A DNA stretch of 64,000 nucleotides from Macrobrachium rosenbergii (Eukaryota > Arthropoda > Malacostraca > Decapoda > Palaemonidae). Each line of letters begins with the position of its first letter. Position 1 is the stretch's first letter. The stretch covers positions 37,731,413-37,795,412 of the forward strand of contig NC_089753.1 of NCBI RefSeq assembly GCF_040412425.1. Reading direction: 5' to 3'. The position numbers were made by a program, and so were the translations under genes. Under the pieces are notes generated by a model. It had not been told where the DNA came from, made no database searches, and saw only the letters and a list, made by a program, of their open reading frames with translations. Shown here one piece after another: positions 39,551-53,285 of this stretch.

Positions 39551-39856
39551 GAAGGAATATAGAATTTAGGCCAAAGGCCAAGCGCTGGGACCTACGAGAC
39601 CATTCAAAGCTGAAATGGAAATTGACAGTAGAAAGGTTTGAAAGGTGTAACAGAAGGAAAATCTCGCAGTTGCACTATGGAACAATTATTAGGAGAAGGT
39701 GCATAGCAAGGTGGAAGAAAGAGATTATGAACGTAGGTACAGTAAAAGGAATGAAATAGGTTGCAGCTAGGAACCGAAGGAACGCTGCGAAGAACCTTAC
39801 GTTAGGCCTACAGTGTACCGCGTGAGGTGCACTGACGGCACTGTCCCCCTGCGGGA
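39551..39856 (+). mobile_element. Dispersed repeat DR2, copy 1 (SINE- or LINE-3'-end-like)
   Basis: Starts ATAGAATTTAGGCCAAAGGC and AAGCGCTGGGACCT, passes through TCGCAGTTGCACTATGGAAC and GGTTGCAGCTAGG, and ends with a hairpin-rich segment, GAGGTGCACTGACGGCACTG. A near full-length inverse copy is at 43108-43387 and a 3' fragment at 57930-58004. No tRNA boxes were recognised, so its class is open. Confidence 0.72.
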
Positions 39857-40210
39857 CTCAAGACTAAGACCCTTCTTGATCGAGGTCCGTCCGCAAGTAA
39901 TGGTCATCTCAACCGAAAGGTAACGTACACCTTGATCAAGGTCGCCCATAAAGACGGGTATCAAAGGACGCCTAGTATGAAGATCCGCCTCTGTCAAGGT
40001 CATGTCAGAAGGTCATTATTCACTATGAAATTGTTCCTAGGGTCACAATCGTTTTCTATTTAGCAAAGGTCGCCTCAAGCCCAACTCAATGCCTTGCTTC
40101 GAGGTCACTGTTGAAAGTCCGCTTTTTATCGGAGATGCATTCGAGTATTCTTTGTAATTTCATTCATTTACGATACGCATCGCTGGGTTTTGATGCTGTG
40201 ACGTCATCTG
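39857..40210. promoter_or_regulatory. Cluster of AGGTC(A)-type half-sites plus a palindromic CRE
   Basis: AGGTC/GGTCA half-sites occur near 39883, 39902, 39938, 39996, 40009, 40039, 40066 and 40102. Two are the full AAGGTCA bound by monomeric nuclear receptors, spaced 13 bp apart (39996 and 40009). A perfect TGACGTCA lies at 40199-40206. Upstream at about 39492-39504, AGTTCAAAGTCA resembles a DR1. This is known motif grammar of nuclear receptors and CREB, but a decayed repeat rich in AAGGTC is the main alternative. Confidence 0.3.
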
Positions 40211-41120
<910 letters not shown>

Positions 41121-41314
41121 CTGAGAGTTTGTGTATTCCACAATGAATATATTATACTGAACCTAGAATAAAAGACGATAATAACAGTATTCCGAAATAG
41201 TACCCTGAAAGGGGTCGTGGCTTGTACTCTGATATTCCAGGAATCATGGGAAGACTTTCATATAGCCTAAGTGGATAGGAAAAAAATTAAATGCATGCTA
41301 CATGCTATTCAACT

Positions 41315-41317
<3 letters not shown>

Positions 41318-41368
<51 letters not shown>

Positions 41369-41420
41369 CTGGTAACTTCAAATAGTCACATGACTGAAGG
41401 TCAAAACTAAATTATATCTC

Positions 41421-41506
<86 letters not shown>

Positions 41507-41776
41507 ATATATGAGGTGACGCACTCACGCATGCTTCATCAGACACCTTTTGTCGCGCCTCAGAATAAATTTCGACAGAGCTTAAGGGCGTGACACCAAT
41601 TCCCAAACATCGAGTGACAGACACCCGGAGACCCCTCGTAGAAAAGACGGATTTTTGCGGCAAGAACAAAACGAAAATTTTTCGTTTGTCGCCATATTTG
41701 CGGAGAGGTGCTTGCCAGATGGTGTGATTGTGCTGGGCACTTTGGAGAAAGGCTGAGGTCTTGGCGTCAGACCTTT

Positions 41777-41844
<68 letters not shown>

Positions 41845-41921
41845 ACAGCATGACACCACACAGAGAGAAGTTTCAATGGCGTTCCAATATCACTGGTAAA
41901 CAAAGAGAAATTAGCTGTTCT

Positions 41922-41987
<66 letters not shown>
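41318..41987. repeat. (GA)n, (AT)n, (GA)n, (GA)n microsatellites
   Basis: (GA)n at 41318-41364, (AT)n at 41422-41494, (GA)n at 41780-41838 and (GA)n at 41924-41987. All GA arrays are on the same strand. Spacers are single-copy. The 163- and 136-codon minus-strand frames are stitched from Ser-Leu and Ile-Tyr repeats. Confidence 0.93.
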
Positions 41988-41990
<3 letters not shown>

Positions 41991-43107
41991 TGGATGACGT
42001 TAAATTATAGCTTAATGTAACCGATATTAAAAACATCAGGAATGAAGAAAGGGGGAGGGAGAGAAAAAAAATATTTAAACGTTGATTAGCTATAGGACCG
42101 AATGCAAATATCAAAATAATACGTGTAACTTTTTGCCTGGGTATTAACTGCAAGTAATGTGCGACTGACAATAAATAAACAACTGGACTCTGGAAAACCT
42201 TAGTCATGTCAAGGGTCACTCTCGGAGAAAGAACAGAAGGAAAAGAACAGATATTTCTCACATTGATATAATACTCTGAATTTGGCAAACATGAAAAAAT
42301 GGAAAAATAGTAAACCTCCATGGCATATTTTTTTTAACAAGAGGTGACAAGAGATAAGAGCTAATATGGTATACAACATTGTAAGAATTTTGTGAAATCA
42401 CCAACCCCTGTAAAGATAGCCTACATACCGCTTTCACTTCGTCTATAAAAAAAAATGGAAGGGTTGGTAAACCCAATGGCACCACCTGATAACAAAAATT
42501 TAGTCATACTTTTCCTTTCACCTGACATAATTTCTGTGGAGAGTGGAAAAGGGGATCCACATGAAGAATGTCAGCTTGATATAAATTATGCTGATAAGTT
42601 AATTATATCCACAAAATAGAAGTGAATGAACATATCACAGGGGAACAGATCTGGATATACATTTCGAGAGATCTGTCCCCGACAATTAGCTAAAATTGTC
42701 GAAGATCTGACTTAACAAGAGCCATCGAAAGAACACAATTCTGACATTACAAGAGATACCGACAGGTACAGATCTGGCAAGATCTGTGAAAAGGCTTGTA
42801 AAACTGCACCAAATAAGATTACAAAAATATAGTTCATTACCAAACCAAAATAAAGACCGATATACAGAATATGAGATAATGCACTCACTGGTACAAATTT
42901 ATACCGAAATCTATAGAAACACCAAAGAGTATAGAATAGCACCTGCCGTGTTCCATCAATGAATCTAACAAAACTCCCCGATGATAAGTTAAGAAGTAGT
43001 TCTTACCACATGTTACAAAAGCGCCATTCCAAGACTATGATAACGGAACAATTCTGGATGCTTTTAAATTGTCGGAAAAAGGAAAAAAGTCTGTCTTTTA
43101 TTCTAAG
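41988..43107. other. Single-copy sequence with twin hairpins near 42.65 kb
   Basis: 42640-42680 is a hairpin with arms GGGGAACAGATCT and AGATCTGTCCCC. It is followed directly by CGACAATT / AATTGTCG at 42680-42701. AGATCTG words recur at about 42703 and 42770. The rest is AT-rich single-copy DNA. Confidence 0.5.
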
Positions 43108-43387
43108 CCCCATAGGAGGGTAGTGCCGTCAGTGCACCTCAAGTGGTGCACTGTAGGCATTACTCACGGCTCTTTGCAGCATCCCTTCGACTCCTAGATG
43201 CAACCTCTTTCATTCCTTTTACTGTACCTCCATTCATATTCTCTTTCTTCCATCTTGCTATCCACCCTCTCCTGACAATTGTTTCATAGTGCAAACCTTT
43301 CTACTCTCAATTTTCCTTTCAGCGCTGAATGACCTCATAGGTCCCAGCGCCTGGCCTTTGGCCTAAATTCTATATTCCTTCCTTCCT
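43108..43387 (-). mobile_element. Dispersed repeat DR2, copy 2
   Basis: Inverse orientation relative to 39551-39856, with the same landmarks reversed: GTAGTGCCGTCAGTGCACCT at the start and GCCTAAATTCTATATTCC at the end. Length of about 280 bp agrees with copy 1, so the ends are probably close to the true family ends. Confidence 0.75.
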
Positions 43388-43789
43388 TTATTCTAAGAGA
43401 TCCGAGTCGCCTTTTCTCCTCGGAATTCAGAAACTAAGCGAAACAAACTATTCATTTTTAAAACAACTAGTGTTCACAACAGGAGCTGGGAATACATACG
43501 AATTTAGTTTATGTCTCTGAATTTAGCTAAACGTCTCAGTTGAAAATTATGCTTTACTTCATTAAAACGAAGTAAGGCATAAAATATTTTGCTCAATATT
43601 GCATGAAAATTTTCTCTCAAATTGCAAATTATGCTGCACTTTATGAAAGTAATTACGGTCAGTTTTCTTCAGAATCATTTCCTCAGTTCAGTGAGACCAA
43701 TCTGTCTCCGTTTTAAGAAGAGGCAAACATATGCAGAATTATCCTTGCTTTATTATATCATTATAGTAATAAAAACACAACAATATACG
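43388..43789. other. Single-copy AT-rich sequence
   Basis: Contains a small inverted repeat, TGCTTTACTTCATTAAAACG against CGAAGTAAGGCA (about 43551-43580). No gene. Confidence 0.45.
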
Positions 43790-43856
<67 letters not shown>

Positions 43857-44020
43857 GGAAAATTTCATCTGGTGGTACCCTTCCCAGAGGAGATTTAACC
43901 AGCACTCCAGAACAACGCTGGCCAAGAAGTAATGAGGAGTAGCACCATATTGGAAGCATAATAAAGTTAGATAAAACGAAGATAAAGACCCCCAGACTGA
44001 GGAGCTGGGCAAGGAGTTCA

Positions 44021-44073
<53 letters not shown>
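43790..44073. repeat. (AAT)n and (CT)n microsatellites
   Basis: (AAT)n at 43790-43857 and (CT)n at 44023-44073. Single-copy DNA lies between them. A (CTGT)n run follows at about 44460-44482. Confidence 0.94.
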
Positions 44074-44079
<6 letters not shown>

Positions 44080-44619
44080 TCCTTACCAAGAAGAGAGCAC
44101 TGTTATCATCAAAAGTGAAACTGCTTTCATGAACATGGTGACCCCCGGGTAACTTTTACACTTTTACAACATTTACATAATGGAATCAAAGAATAACGTA
44201 ATCATTTATAAAACTAAACAAGTTGGTACAGGATATATGGTTTCAGTAAACTAGAAACAAAATTTTCAAATAAGTAAGGGAACTATACTAGAAAAATTAA
44301 GTAAACTACACAAAAAAATTGTAAGCAATCCAAATACTACATTAGTAGCGAGAGCAGGCTAAAAGAGGAGCTGAACAAGTGAATAGCTACTACTCTGGAC
44401 ACTGCAGGAAATGAATGACATGAGATAAACGCCATAATCTCCTTGCTTTCAAAAGGTATGTCTGTCTGTCTGTCTGTCTGTCGTTTTGCTGGCTATCCCT
44501 CCCAGCGGTAATCCAGTACAAACACTGATCTATATAAACTAGGGAGGAAAACTTCCTAGGGAAGAAAATTTCGAAAAATTTTCAGATGTTACTACAAATT
44601 TTTTTCGCGATTATACCAT

Positions 44620-45190
44620 TTCTTACCAATTCGAAACTTTTCGTCAATAATTTCCCGGCCACACACACACACACACAAATAAATTACCTCCCCACAAAAG
44701 AAAAAAACTAAACTTTTCGTCAATAATTTCCCAGCCACAAAAAAATTACCGCCCCACAAAAAACTTTTCTTCAATAATTTCCCAGCCACAAAAAAATTAC
44801 CTCCCCACAAAAGAAAAAACAAAACTTTTCGTCAATAATTTCCCAGCTACAAAAAAAAATTACCTCCCCACACAAAAGAAAACTTTCGCCAATAAATTCC
44901 CAACAAAAGAAAAAACAAAACTTTTCGTCAATAATTTCCCACCCACAAAAAAAAATTACCTCCCCACACAAAAGAAAACTTTCGTCAATAAATTCCCCAC
45001 AAAAGAAAAAATAATTTTTTTCGTCAATAATTTCCCAGCCACAAAAAAATTACCTCCCTACACAAAAGAAAACTTTCGTCAATAAATTCTCCACAAAAGT
45101 AAAACCAAACTTTTCGTCAATAACTTCCCAGCCACAAAAAAAAAACTACCTCTTTACAAAAGAGAAAAACAAAAAACTTTTCGGCAGGTG
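44620..45190. repeat. Minisatellite, about 60-bp unit with deletion variants
   Basis: About ten units of ACTTTTCGTCAATAATTTCC, CAGCCACAAAAAAATTACC and TCCCCACAAAAGAAAAA, with shorter variants lacking the middle (for example CGTCAATAAATTCCC). One unit carries an (AC)n expansion at about 44661-44678. Minus-strand frames repeat GEVIF and EIIDEKF, which follow from the unit. Confidence 0.9.
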
Positions 45191-46144
45191 TTCAGATATT
45201 TCCAACAAGAATTCAAGTCTTGATTAGTAGTCATCCACAACTTTTTATTAATGATTCAGAAATGTTCAGTAGCAATTCAAAATAATAAAGAAATTCACAC
45301 CATCCTAAAAAGGAAAAAAATTAATAATAATACACCCTCAGCATCCTCTTACAAGTCAATGTCTCTCCCACCGTAAGGTTTGTGGGGGTCTACAATCTCT
45401 CAGTCTCATGTGGAACAATCTGATTTTTTTACGTTTAAATTGCTGGAACACGCAATCCATTGCCCAAACTTATGGACGAAAAGGAACGAAAAGTCGCAAT
45501 CATTTACCAAAATACCTGCAATGACGGATTACTATATCATATTTAACTTCATCGATTTTATTTCAAAGTAAAACAATCCATCCGCCATTAGAAAGTGTGT
45601 TCTGTCTGGGTAAGATCCATGGCATTTTTTCACAATATCACCACGAATTAGAATCAACTCTCCGTCAGCTTTCCAGTGTTAACAAGAGACTTCATTGTGC
45701 CAGAACTGACCACATCTGCGTCATTCCCGCTGAACTAACAAGCAATATATGATCTTAGTGACTGATAGGAACAACAAAGACTTTCATTTCTCTTCAGGCA
45801 TGGCTTAGGTCGCCTTTACCCTCAGACTCTGACTGAAATAATGGAGTGAAGTCCCAACAGTAGTGAGGGTCACCGACTCCTAACCAGCTGTAAGTTTTAG
45901 CTGAAGTGATGCCGCTTGCTCTCAGTCGACTGTGGAGGGTCGCCGTCAGGGTAGCAAATGGACGGCCTATAGCAATCTCATCTCATACGACTTGCTGAGA
46001 ACGAAAAGGTTAACACTGCAGACCTCTTCTCTGCGGAGAAATAGCTTATTTCTGGTACAAACACCCCATACATACATACATAAATACATAAATACATACA
46101 TGCCTTCATACATACGTTATATGCGTACGTATACGTACACACGC
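45191..46144. other. Single-copy sequence
   Basis: No array or recognisable gene. The 63-codon frame at 45380-45571 lacks recognisable features. Confidence 0.45.
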
Positions 46145-46161
46145 ACACTATATATATATAT

Positions 46162-46252
<91 letters not shown>

Positions 46253-46287
46253 AATGAGTGCGTGTGTGTGATTTGAGCTAATTTTAT

Positions 46288-46371
<84 letters not shown>
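46145..46371. repeat. (AT)n arrays flanked by (AC)n, duplicated
   Basis: (AT)n at about 46145-46242 followed by CACACACA, a 35-bp spacer containing GTGTGTGTG, then CACACACACACA and (AT)n at 46301-46371. Confidence 0.93.
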
Positions 46372-46376
<5 letters not shown>

Positions 46377-47042
46377 ATGTATAAAATTGTGAGAAAACTT
46401 TTACACTAAAACTACTAAATCAACACGACATACCATTATCAATAATTGAATAAACGACCATAAAACAGCTGGTGAAAGTTCAGAATGAAAAAAAAGAATA
46501 ATAAGAAATATCAAGGGAGGGGGGGAAAAAGTAACATCATTATAAATAGTCGAGAAACACCTGTTCTGGACAATACTTATTGTCTTACATTCACCTGTTG
46601 ACACCTGGGAACGCATAATTCTGAGTTATAGCTGATAGCGATGGTAATCAGAAGTTGCCGGCTATAAATAATGACAGGTAGAATTATTTAGATAATCTTT
46701 TTTTTATTTATTTTTTTTTATCTTTTTTTTCTGCTCAGAGGTCAGAGCTGAAGACAAAAAATATGAATTGATATTAAACCTTCTTCTTGGTTGTTACGAG
46801 ACGTGACCCCAAAAAATGACAAGATTTATTAGCAAATTATGTTTTACATTAACGTACACTTGAGAATTTTAACCGCCATCAGTCATAACTTATTTTGCAT
46901 GATAGCGGATAAACTTAATGGGAAAAGGCAGAAAAGGTTAATTGAAAAATTAAGATCCGAGTTGGATAATTATGCGCACATCTTTTGTCATATACGAAAA
47001 AAACTGAAAAAGGGATATTCTGAACAGCCAAGAAAGAAAACT
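46372..47042. other. Single-copy sequence
   Basis: T-runs near 46700-46730. No gene recognised. Confidence 0.45.
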
Positions 47043-47076
<34 letters not shown>

Positions 47077-47134
47077 AGCCTCAGCGGGATCTTCCCACGC
47101 TATGCGTTTCAAATGTACTAATCGTAGCCAGAGC

Positions 47135-47193
<59 letters not shown>
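47043..47193. repeat. (CT)n and (AAT)n microsatellites
   Basis: (CT)n at 47043-47074 and (AAT)n at 47138-47193. Confidence 0.94.
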
Positions 47194-47269
47194 GGAGAGG
47201 TTGTAAATTTAAAGATCAACCTCAAACATCACTTCAGAAATGCCCCAATCCAGTGTGACTCCATCGCTG

Positions 47270-47520
47270 TAGGTTCTAGTGTAATTGTGTGGTGCGGGAC
47301 ATAGGTGATGACGGTAGTGATGTTGACAATCGCGAGGTGATGATGACAGTACTGTTGATATATGTGGTGATGATGATGACAGTTTGATAACGATAACATA
47401 TGAGTTGACTATAGTGATTTTGATGGTGATGATAATGACAGTGACCATAGTGATGACGGTTAAGTAAGCGATGACCACAGTGATGATAATGACAATACCA
47501 TGATGATGGTGATGCTGTAA
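47270..47520. repeat. Degenerate GATGA/GTGATGA-rich tract
   Basis: Irregular GTGATGATGA, GACAGT and GATAATGACA words over about 250 bp, probably a decayed GAT/GTGAT array. It yields a Thr/Ile/Val-rich minus-strand frame without meaning. Confidence 0.6.
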
Positions 47521-47665
47521 GCCTGTATGCATTTTCATCAATAGCATGACAACCTGTGTTTGTGAACTTCAGTGGGTTACACGAAGAAAAATTAAAATAT
47601 AACTAGAAAGCTCATATAGGGCATTACTACTACAAAGCTCATATTGGGCATTACTACTACTATAG

Positions 47666-47669
47666 CAGC

Positions 47670-47721
<52 letters not shown>

Positions 47722-48130
47722 CACAAGTACCTGTCTCAATCCTTAACCTTCTCTTCTCTTCCAGCCTCCAAAGTTCCAACCACCCATCAACCAAGCACTT
47801 ACTTCCACATACCCTCTACCTCCCTCTCTCTCCCCCTTCACTTTCCCCTCCCCCTCCTCCTCCTTTCCTCAACCAACATCGAGGGTCTCAAGACCACCCT
47901 CCTCTTCTTCTTCTTCTTCTTCATCTTTTCTTCTCTTGCTTCTTCCAAGGACCGCTTGGCGCGATGAGGCACCTCTTTCTCCGACGAAACAAAAAGAACC
48001 GAAGACCGAAGAGCAGTGAAGTACTGGAGGAGGAGGTGCTGGTAGCCGGCTGAAGGAGGAGAGGAAGAGGAGGAGGACGAGGAGGGAGGGGAGGAGGAGG
48101 AGGAGGAGGCGTCGAGGTAGGGACAGAGGG
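47666..48130. repeat. (AGT)n, polypyrimidine tract, then purine tract
   Basis: (AGT)n at 47666-47720, a C/T-rich plus strand at about 47740-47945 (with CTT triplets at 47901-47920), then A/G-rich at about 48015-48130 (GAGGAGG words). The two blocks are of opposite strand polarity around a 70-bp centre. Confidence 0.75.
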
Positions 48131-48480
48131 ATAGGGAACAGCGGCATGGGCGGTAGTGGTACCGGTAGGTGCCCGAGCTGTGTGCCTAAGGGAGTGCGGG
48201 CATTCCTATTACCGCACTTAATATATTGTAATAAAGATGTTACCTGGTGGCGGGGCCGCACGCGGATTGAGTCATTATCCGCGGCCGAGGTAGAGGCGAG
48301 GATGGTTTGCCCGCCCTCCCAACCTTCTCCCTCCATTCACAAATAGAGTCATCACTGATCGGACAGGCGAGAATTTTGAGTACACGCATACATAAAGGTC
48401 GAGCTGTTACTCGGCTTAACAAGGCTCGTCGCGCGCTCGACGGAGCTTTAGGCCCCTCGAGGTCCTCCACCAGAAGAAGG
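48130..48480. other. GC/CpG-rich island
   Basis: GC-rich with many CpGs (for example GGGGCCGCACGCGGATTGAG near 48253 and GCTCGTCGCGCGCTCGACGG near 48423). It stands out from the AT-rich surroundings and could be a promoter or enhancer. No exon or initiator was identified. Confidence 0.3.
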
Positions 48481-48484
48481 AGGA

Positions 48485-48507
48485 AGAGAAGCAGGCTAGA
48501 AGGAGGA

Positions 48508-48560
<53 letters not shown>

Positions 48561-48825
48561 TGGAAGTGATGGAGAGTGGCTCTGAAGGTAGTATAGCGGC
48601 TATAATGGCTCTGCTGGCAGTCAGGTCGAGAGGAGGAGGAGGAGGAGGAGGAGGAGGAGGAGGAGGAAGAGGAGGAGGAGGAGGAGGAGGAGAACGTTTC
48701 AGGTGGTCGAAACTACAAACAGACGAGGAGAAAGAACACCAACCTGCGAACCTGTGGGTAAAAGCAAGACCTGGGTAAAAGTAAAAACCCTTGACTGCTG
48801 CTGCTGCTGCTGCTACATCATACGA
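48485..48825. repeat. (GA)n, (GGA)n and (CTG)n microsatellites
   Basis: (GA)n at 48510-48560, (GGA)n with one AGA at 48632-48692 and (CTG)n at 48796-48813. Gly- or Arg-Glu-rich frames are artefacts. Confidence 0.93.
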
Positions 48826-49048
48826 AAAATAATCGGTTGGTGGAGATGAAAGGAAGGGGGAGGCAGACAGGAGGGGAGGGAGTGTCTAGTGGCAGTGTCA
48901 GAGAGGTGCAGGGGAAGAGGAGGAGGGCAGAAAGAGAAGCAAGAAGACAGTTATGGAGACGTAACGACCCGAATTAAGTTATACTGAAGTGGCGGTTTCA
49001 GAATTGGCTGCTGTCAGCAGCAGTGGCATGGGAGTTCGTCCGTTTGTT

Positions 49049-49102
<54 letters not shown>

Positions 49103-49200
49103 ACCCGAAGATTACAGGTGGATGCCAGACGTGGTGATTTGGGTGGGCGCTGGGCTCCGCTCGAGTCTTTTTTTTCTCTCTCTCTCTCTCTCTCAAAAGT
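48826..49200. repeat. Purine-rich DNA, (GA)n and inverted short (CT)n
   Basis: A/G-rich at 48840-48960, (GA)n at 49050-49101 and (CT)n at 49174-49194, the last two complementary across about 72 bp. Confidence 0.88.
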
Positions 49201-51610
<2,410 letters not shown>

Positions 51611-51860
51611 TGTAAGTAATGGCGTTCGCCGCCACTCCATCGGATGAAGCCATTACCTCGTATTTATTCTTCCCGGCGTTTCGAAAGATGTTCTCCGGCT
51701 CCTTATCGCGCACGCCCATCGCCGAGGAGGGGCGTGGATTCACCTCGAACAATGAACGAGCCCCCGAGGTCTCGGAGAGGTCGCTCGAACGCGGGCGGAC
51801 TGACAGACGGACAGACGGCCTCGGTCCGTCCTCGGCAAGGCCAGCTCGAGAAAGTGACCG
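51611..51860. other. CpG-rich island, candidate promoter or exon edge
   Basis: About 250 bp with roughly thirty CpGs, in an otherwise AT-rich region. A 104-codon plus frame (51619-51933) starts MAFAATPSDEAITSY and runs into an Arg-Glu reading of (GA)n, so coding is doubtful. Downstream (GA)n at 51860-51880. The island is single-copy here and resembles the two others at 21.4 and 48.1 kb in composition only. Confidence 0.35.
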
Positions 51861-51880
51861 AGAGAGAGAGAGAGAGAGAG

Positions 51881-52277
51881 TGAGGGAAATGGGACTTTTT
51901 CCTTTTCGTGTGGCGAGACAGAGACGGGGGTGAATGCCCCCTTCCTATGTTGGCGATATGAAACCCACCTCTTGAAAAATAAACAAATATATGTATAAAT
52001 AATTAAATAAGTACAAAAGGTAGATGCCACTAACAAGGAAAAACTGAAGAAGGCAAATGAGTTCCTCATTCTGGGGAAGAACTAGATCAACCAATGACCA
52101 GACCGACGCAACTTGGGTATATGTTTACGGGAACAATCCATTGCGCTTGTTGATCCAGAAAGCGAATGATATACTGGATAGTCAACTGATGTGGGTCACT
52201 CCCACAGTAGAGAAGGAAATGGGGTTTGATTATAACTAGAGAGTTAACACCCTCTGGAGAAAGTTTCCCAGCAAGAA

Positions 52278-52284
<7 letters not shown>
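51881..52284. other. Single-copy sequence
   Basis: Nothing recognised. Confidence 0.45.
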
Positions 52285-52336
<52 letters not shown>

Positions 52337-52367
52337 TTTATATACGTATATATATAAGTAAATAATT

Positions 52368-52452
<85 letters not shown>
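52285..52452. repeat. (AT)n arrays
   Basis: (AT)n at 52285-52332 and 52370-52452, separated by broken AT with TACGTATA. Confidence 0.95.
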
Positions 52453-52454
<2 letters not shown>

Positions 52455-52673
52455 TGTATATATATACGTATATAAAATATATACATGCTCAATCTTCCTC
52501 TCGGTACTATTTTGATTAAAAGCAATGTTGCTGGAAAGATCTGCGAAAACTTTCATTAATGCTTATTTGTAAGTATTTAAAACTGAAAATGCGAATATCA
52601 TCATCATTACTACCCTGTACTATTACCGCAGATGGAAAGGCTAGTAACTTTCAGTGTAAACAAGTAAAACAAT

Positions 52674-53055
52674 GCGCCGAAGTTTCTTCTGCGCAATCGA
52701 GTTTTCTGTACAGCGTATAATCAAGGCCACCAAAAATATATCTATCTTTCGGTACTCTCGGTATAATGCTGTATGAGTCGCGTCCCATGAAGCTTTCAGC
52801 CAAGGCCCGGTGGTGGCCTGTCCTACAGCGTTGCCAAACGCACGACTGTGGATAACTTTAACCTTGAATAAAATAAAAACTATTGAGGTTAGAGGTCTGT
52901 AATTTGTTTGTTTGATGATTGGAGGGTGGATGATCAACACGCCAATTTGCAGCCCTCTAGCCTCAGTAGTTTTTAAGATCTGAGGGCGGACAGAAAAAGT
53001 GCGGATGGACAGACAAAGCCATCGCAATAGTTTTCTTTTACAGAAAGCTAAAAAG
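52674..53055 (+). mobile_element. FB1 foldback element, copy 3
   Basis: Full length, from the GCGCCGAAG hairpin to CAGAAAGCTAAAAAG. It has the AGTTTTCTGTACAG end, an imperfect CCACC hairpin (one arm changed to TACTC) and the large inverted arms around 52880-52975 with a few substitutions. Divergence spread along its length suggests an older copy than 2. Confidence 0.75.
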
Positions 53056-53285
53056 GGGAAACGAATACCGTAAATACAAAAATAAATATACACTGTACAT
53101 ATACATACAGAAGTAGGTTTCAAAAAAAAAAATTTATTGGCACTAAAGATGTTTACGGATGTGTAAGCATACCACTTCAATATTCTAACAATCAAGTTAT
53201 GCTTCTGCTGTTCATGTTGATGAAGCTTTCGAAGTGTGAGGGCACTTTACAGAAAGGTTCTGCTTGAAAAGGCTAAAAACCGATG
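53056..53285. other. Single-copy sequence
   Basis: Nothing recognised. Confidence 0.4.

Noticed and set aside
39797..40003. Minus-strand 68-codon frame
   Set aside because: Partly overlaps the DR2 3' end, and a related peptide at 57925-58176 is explained by the same repeat.
51619..51933. 104-codon frame over the CpG-rich island as a coding exon
   Set aside because: No family recognised and its C-terminal part reads (GA)n. The island is reported, the protein is not.
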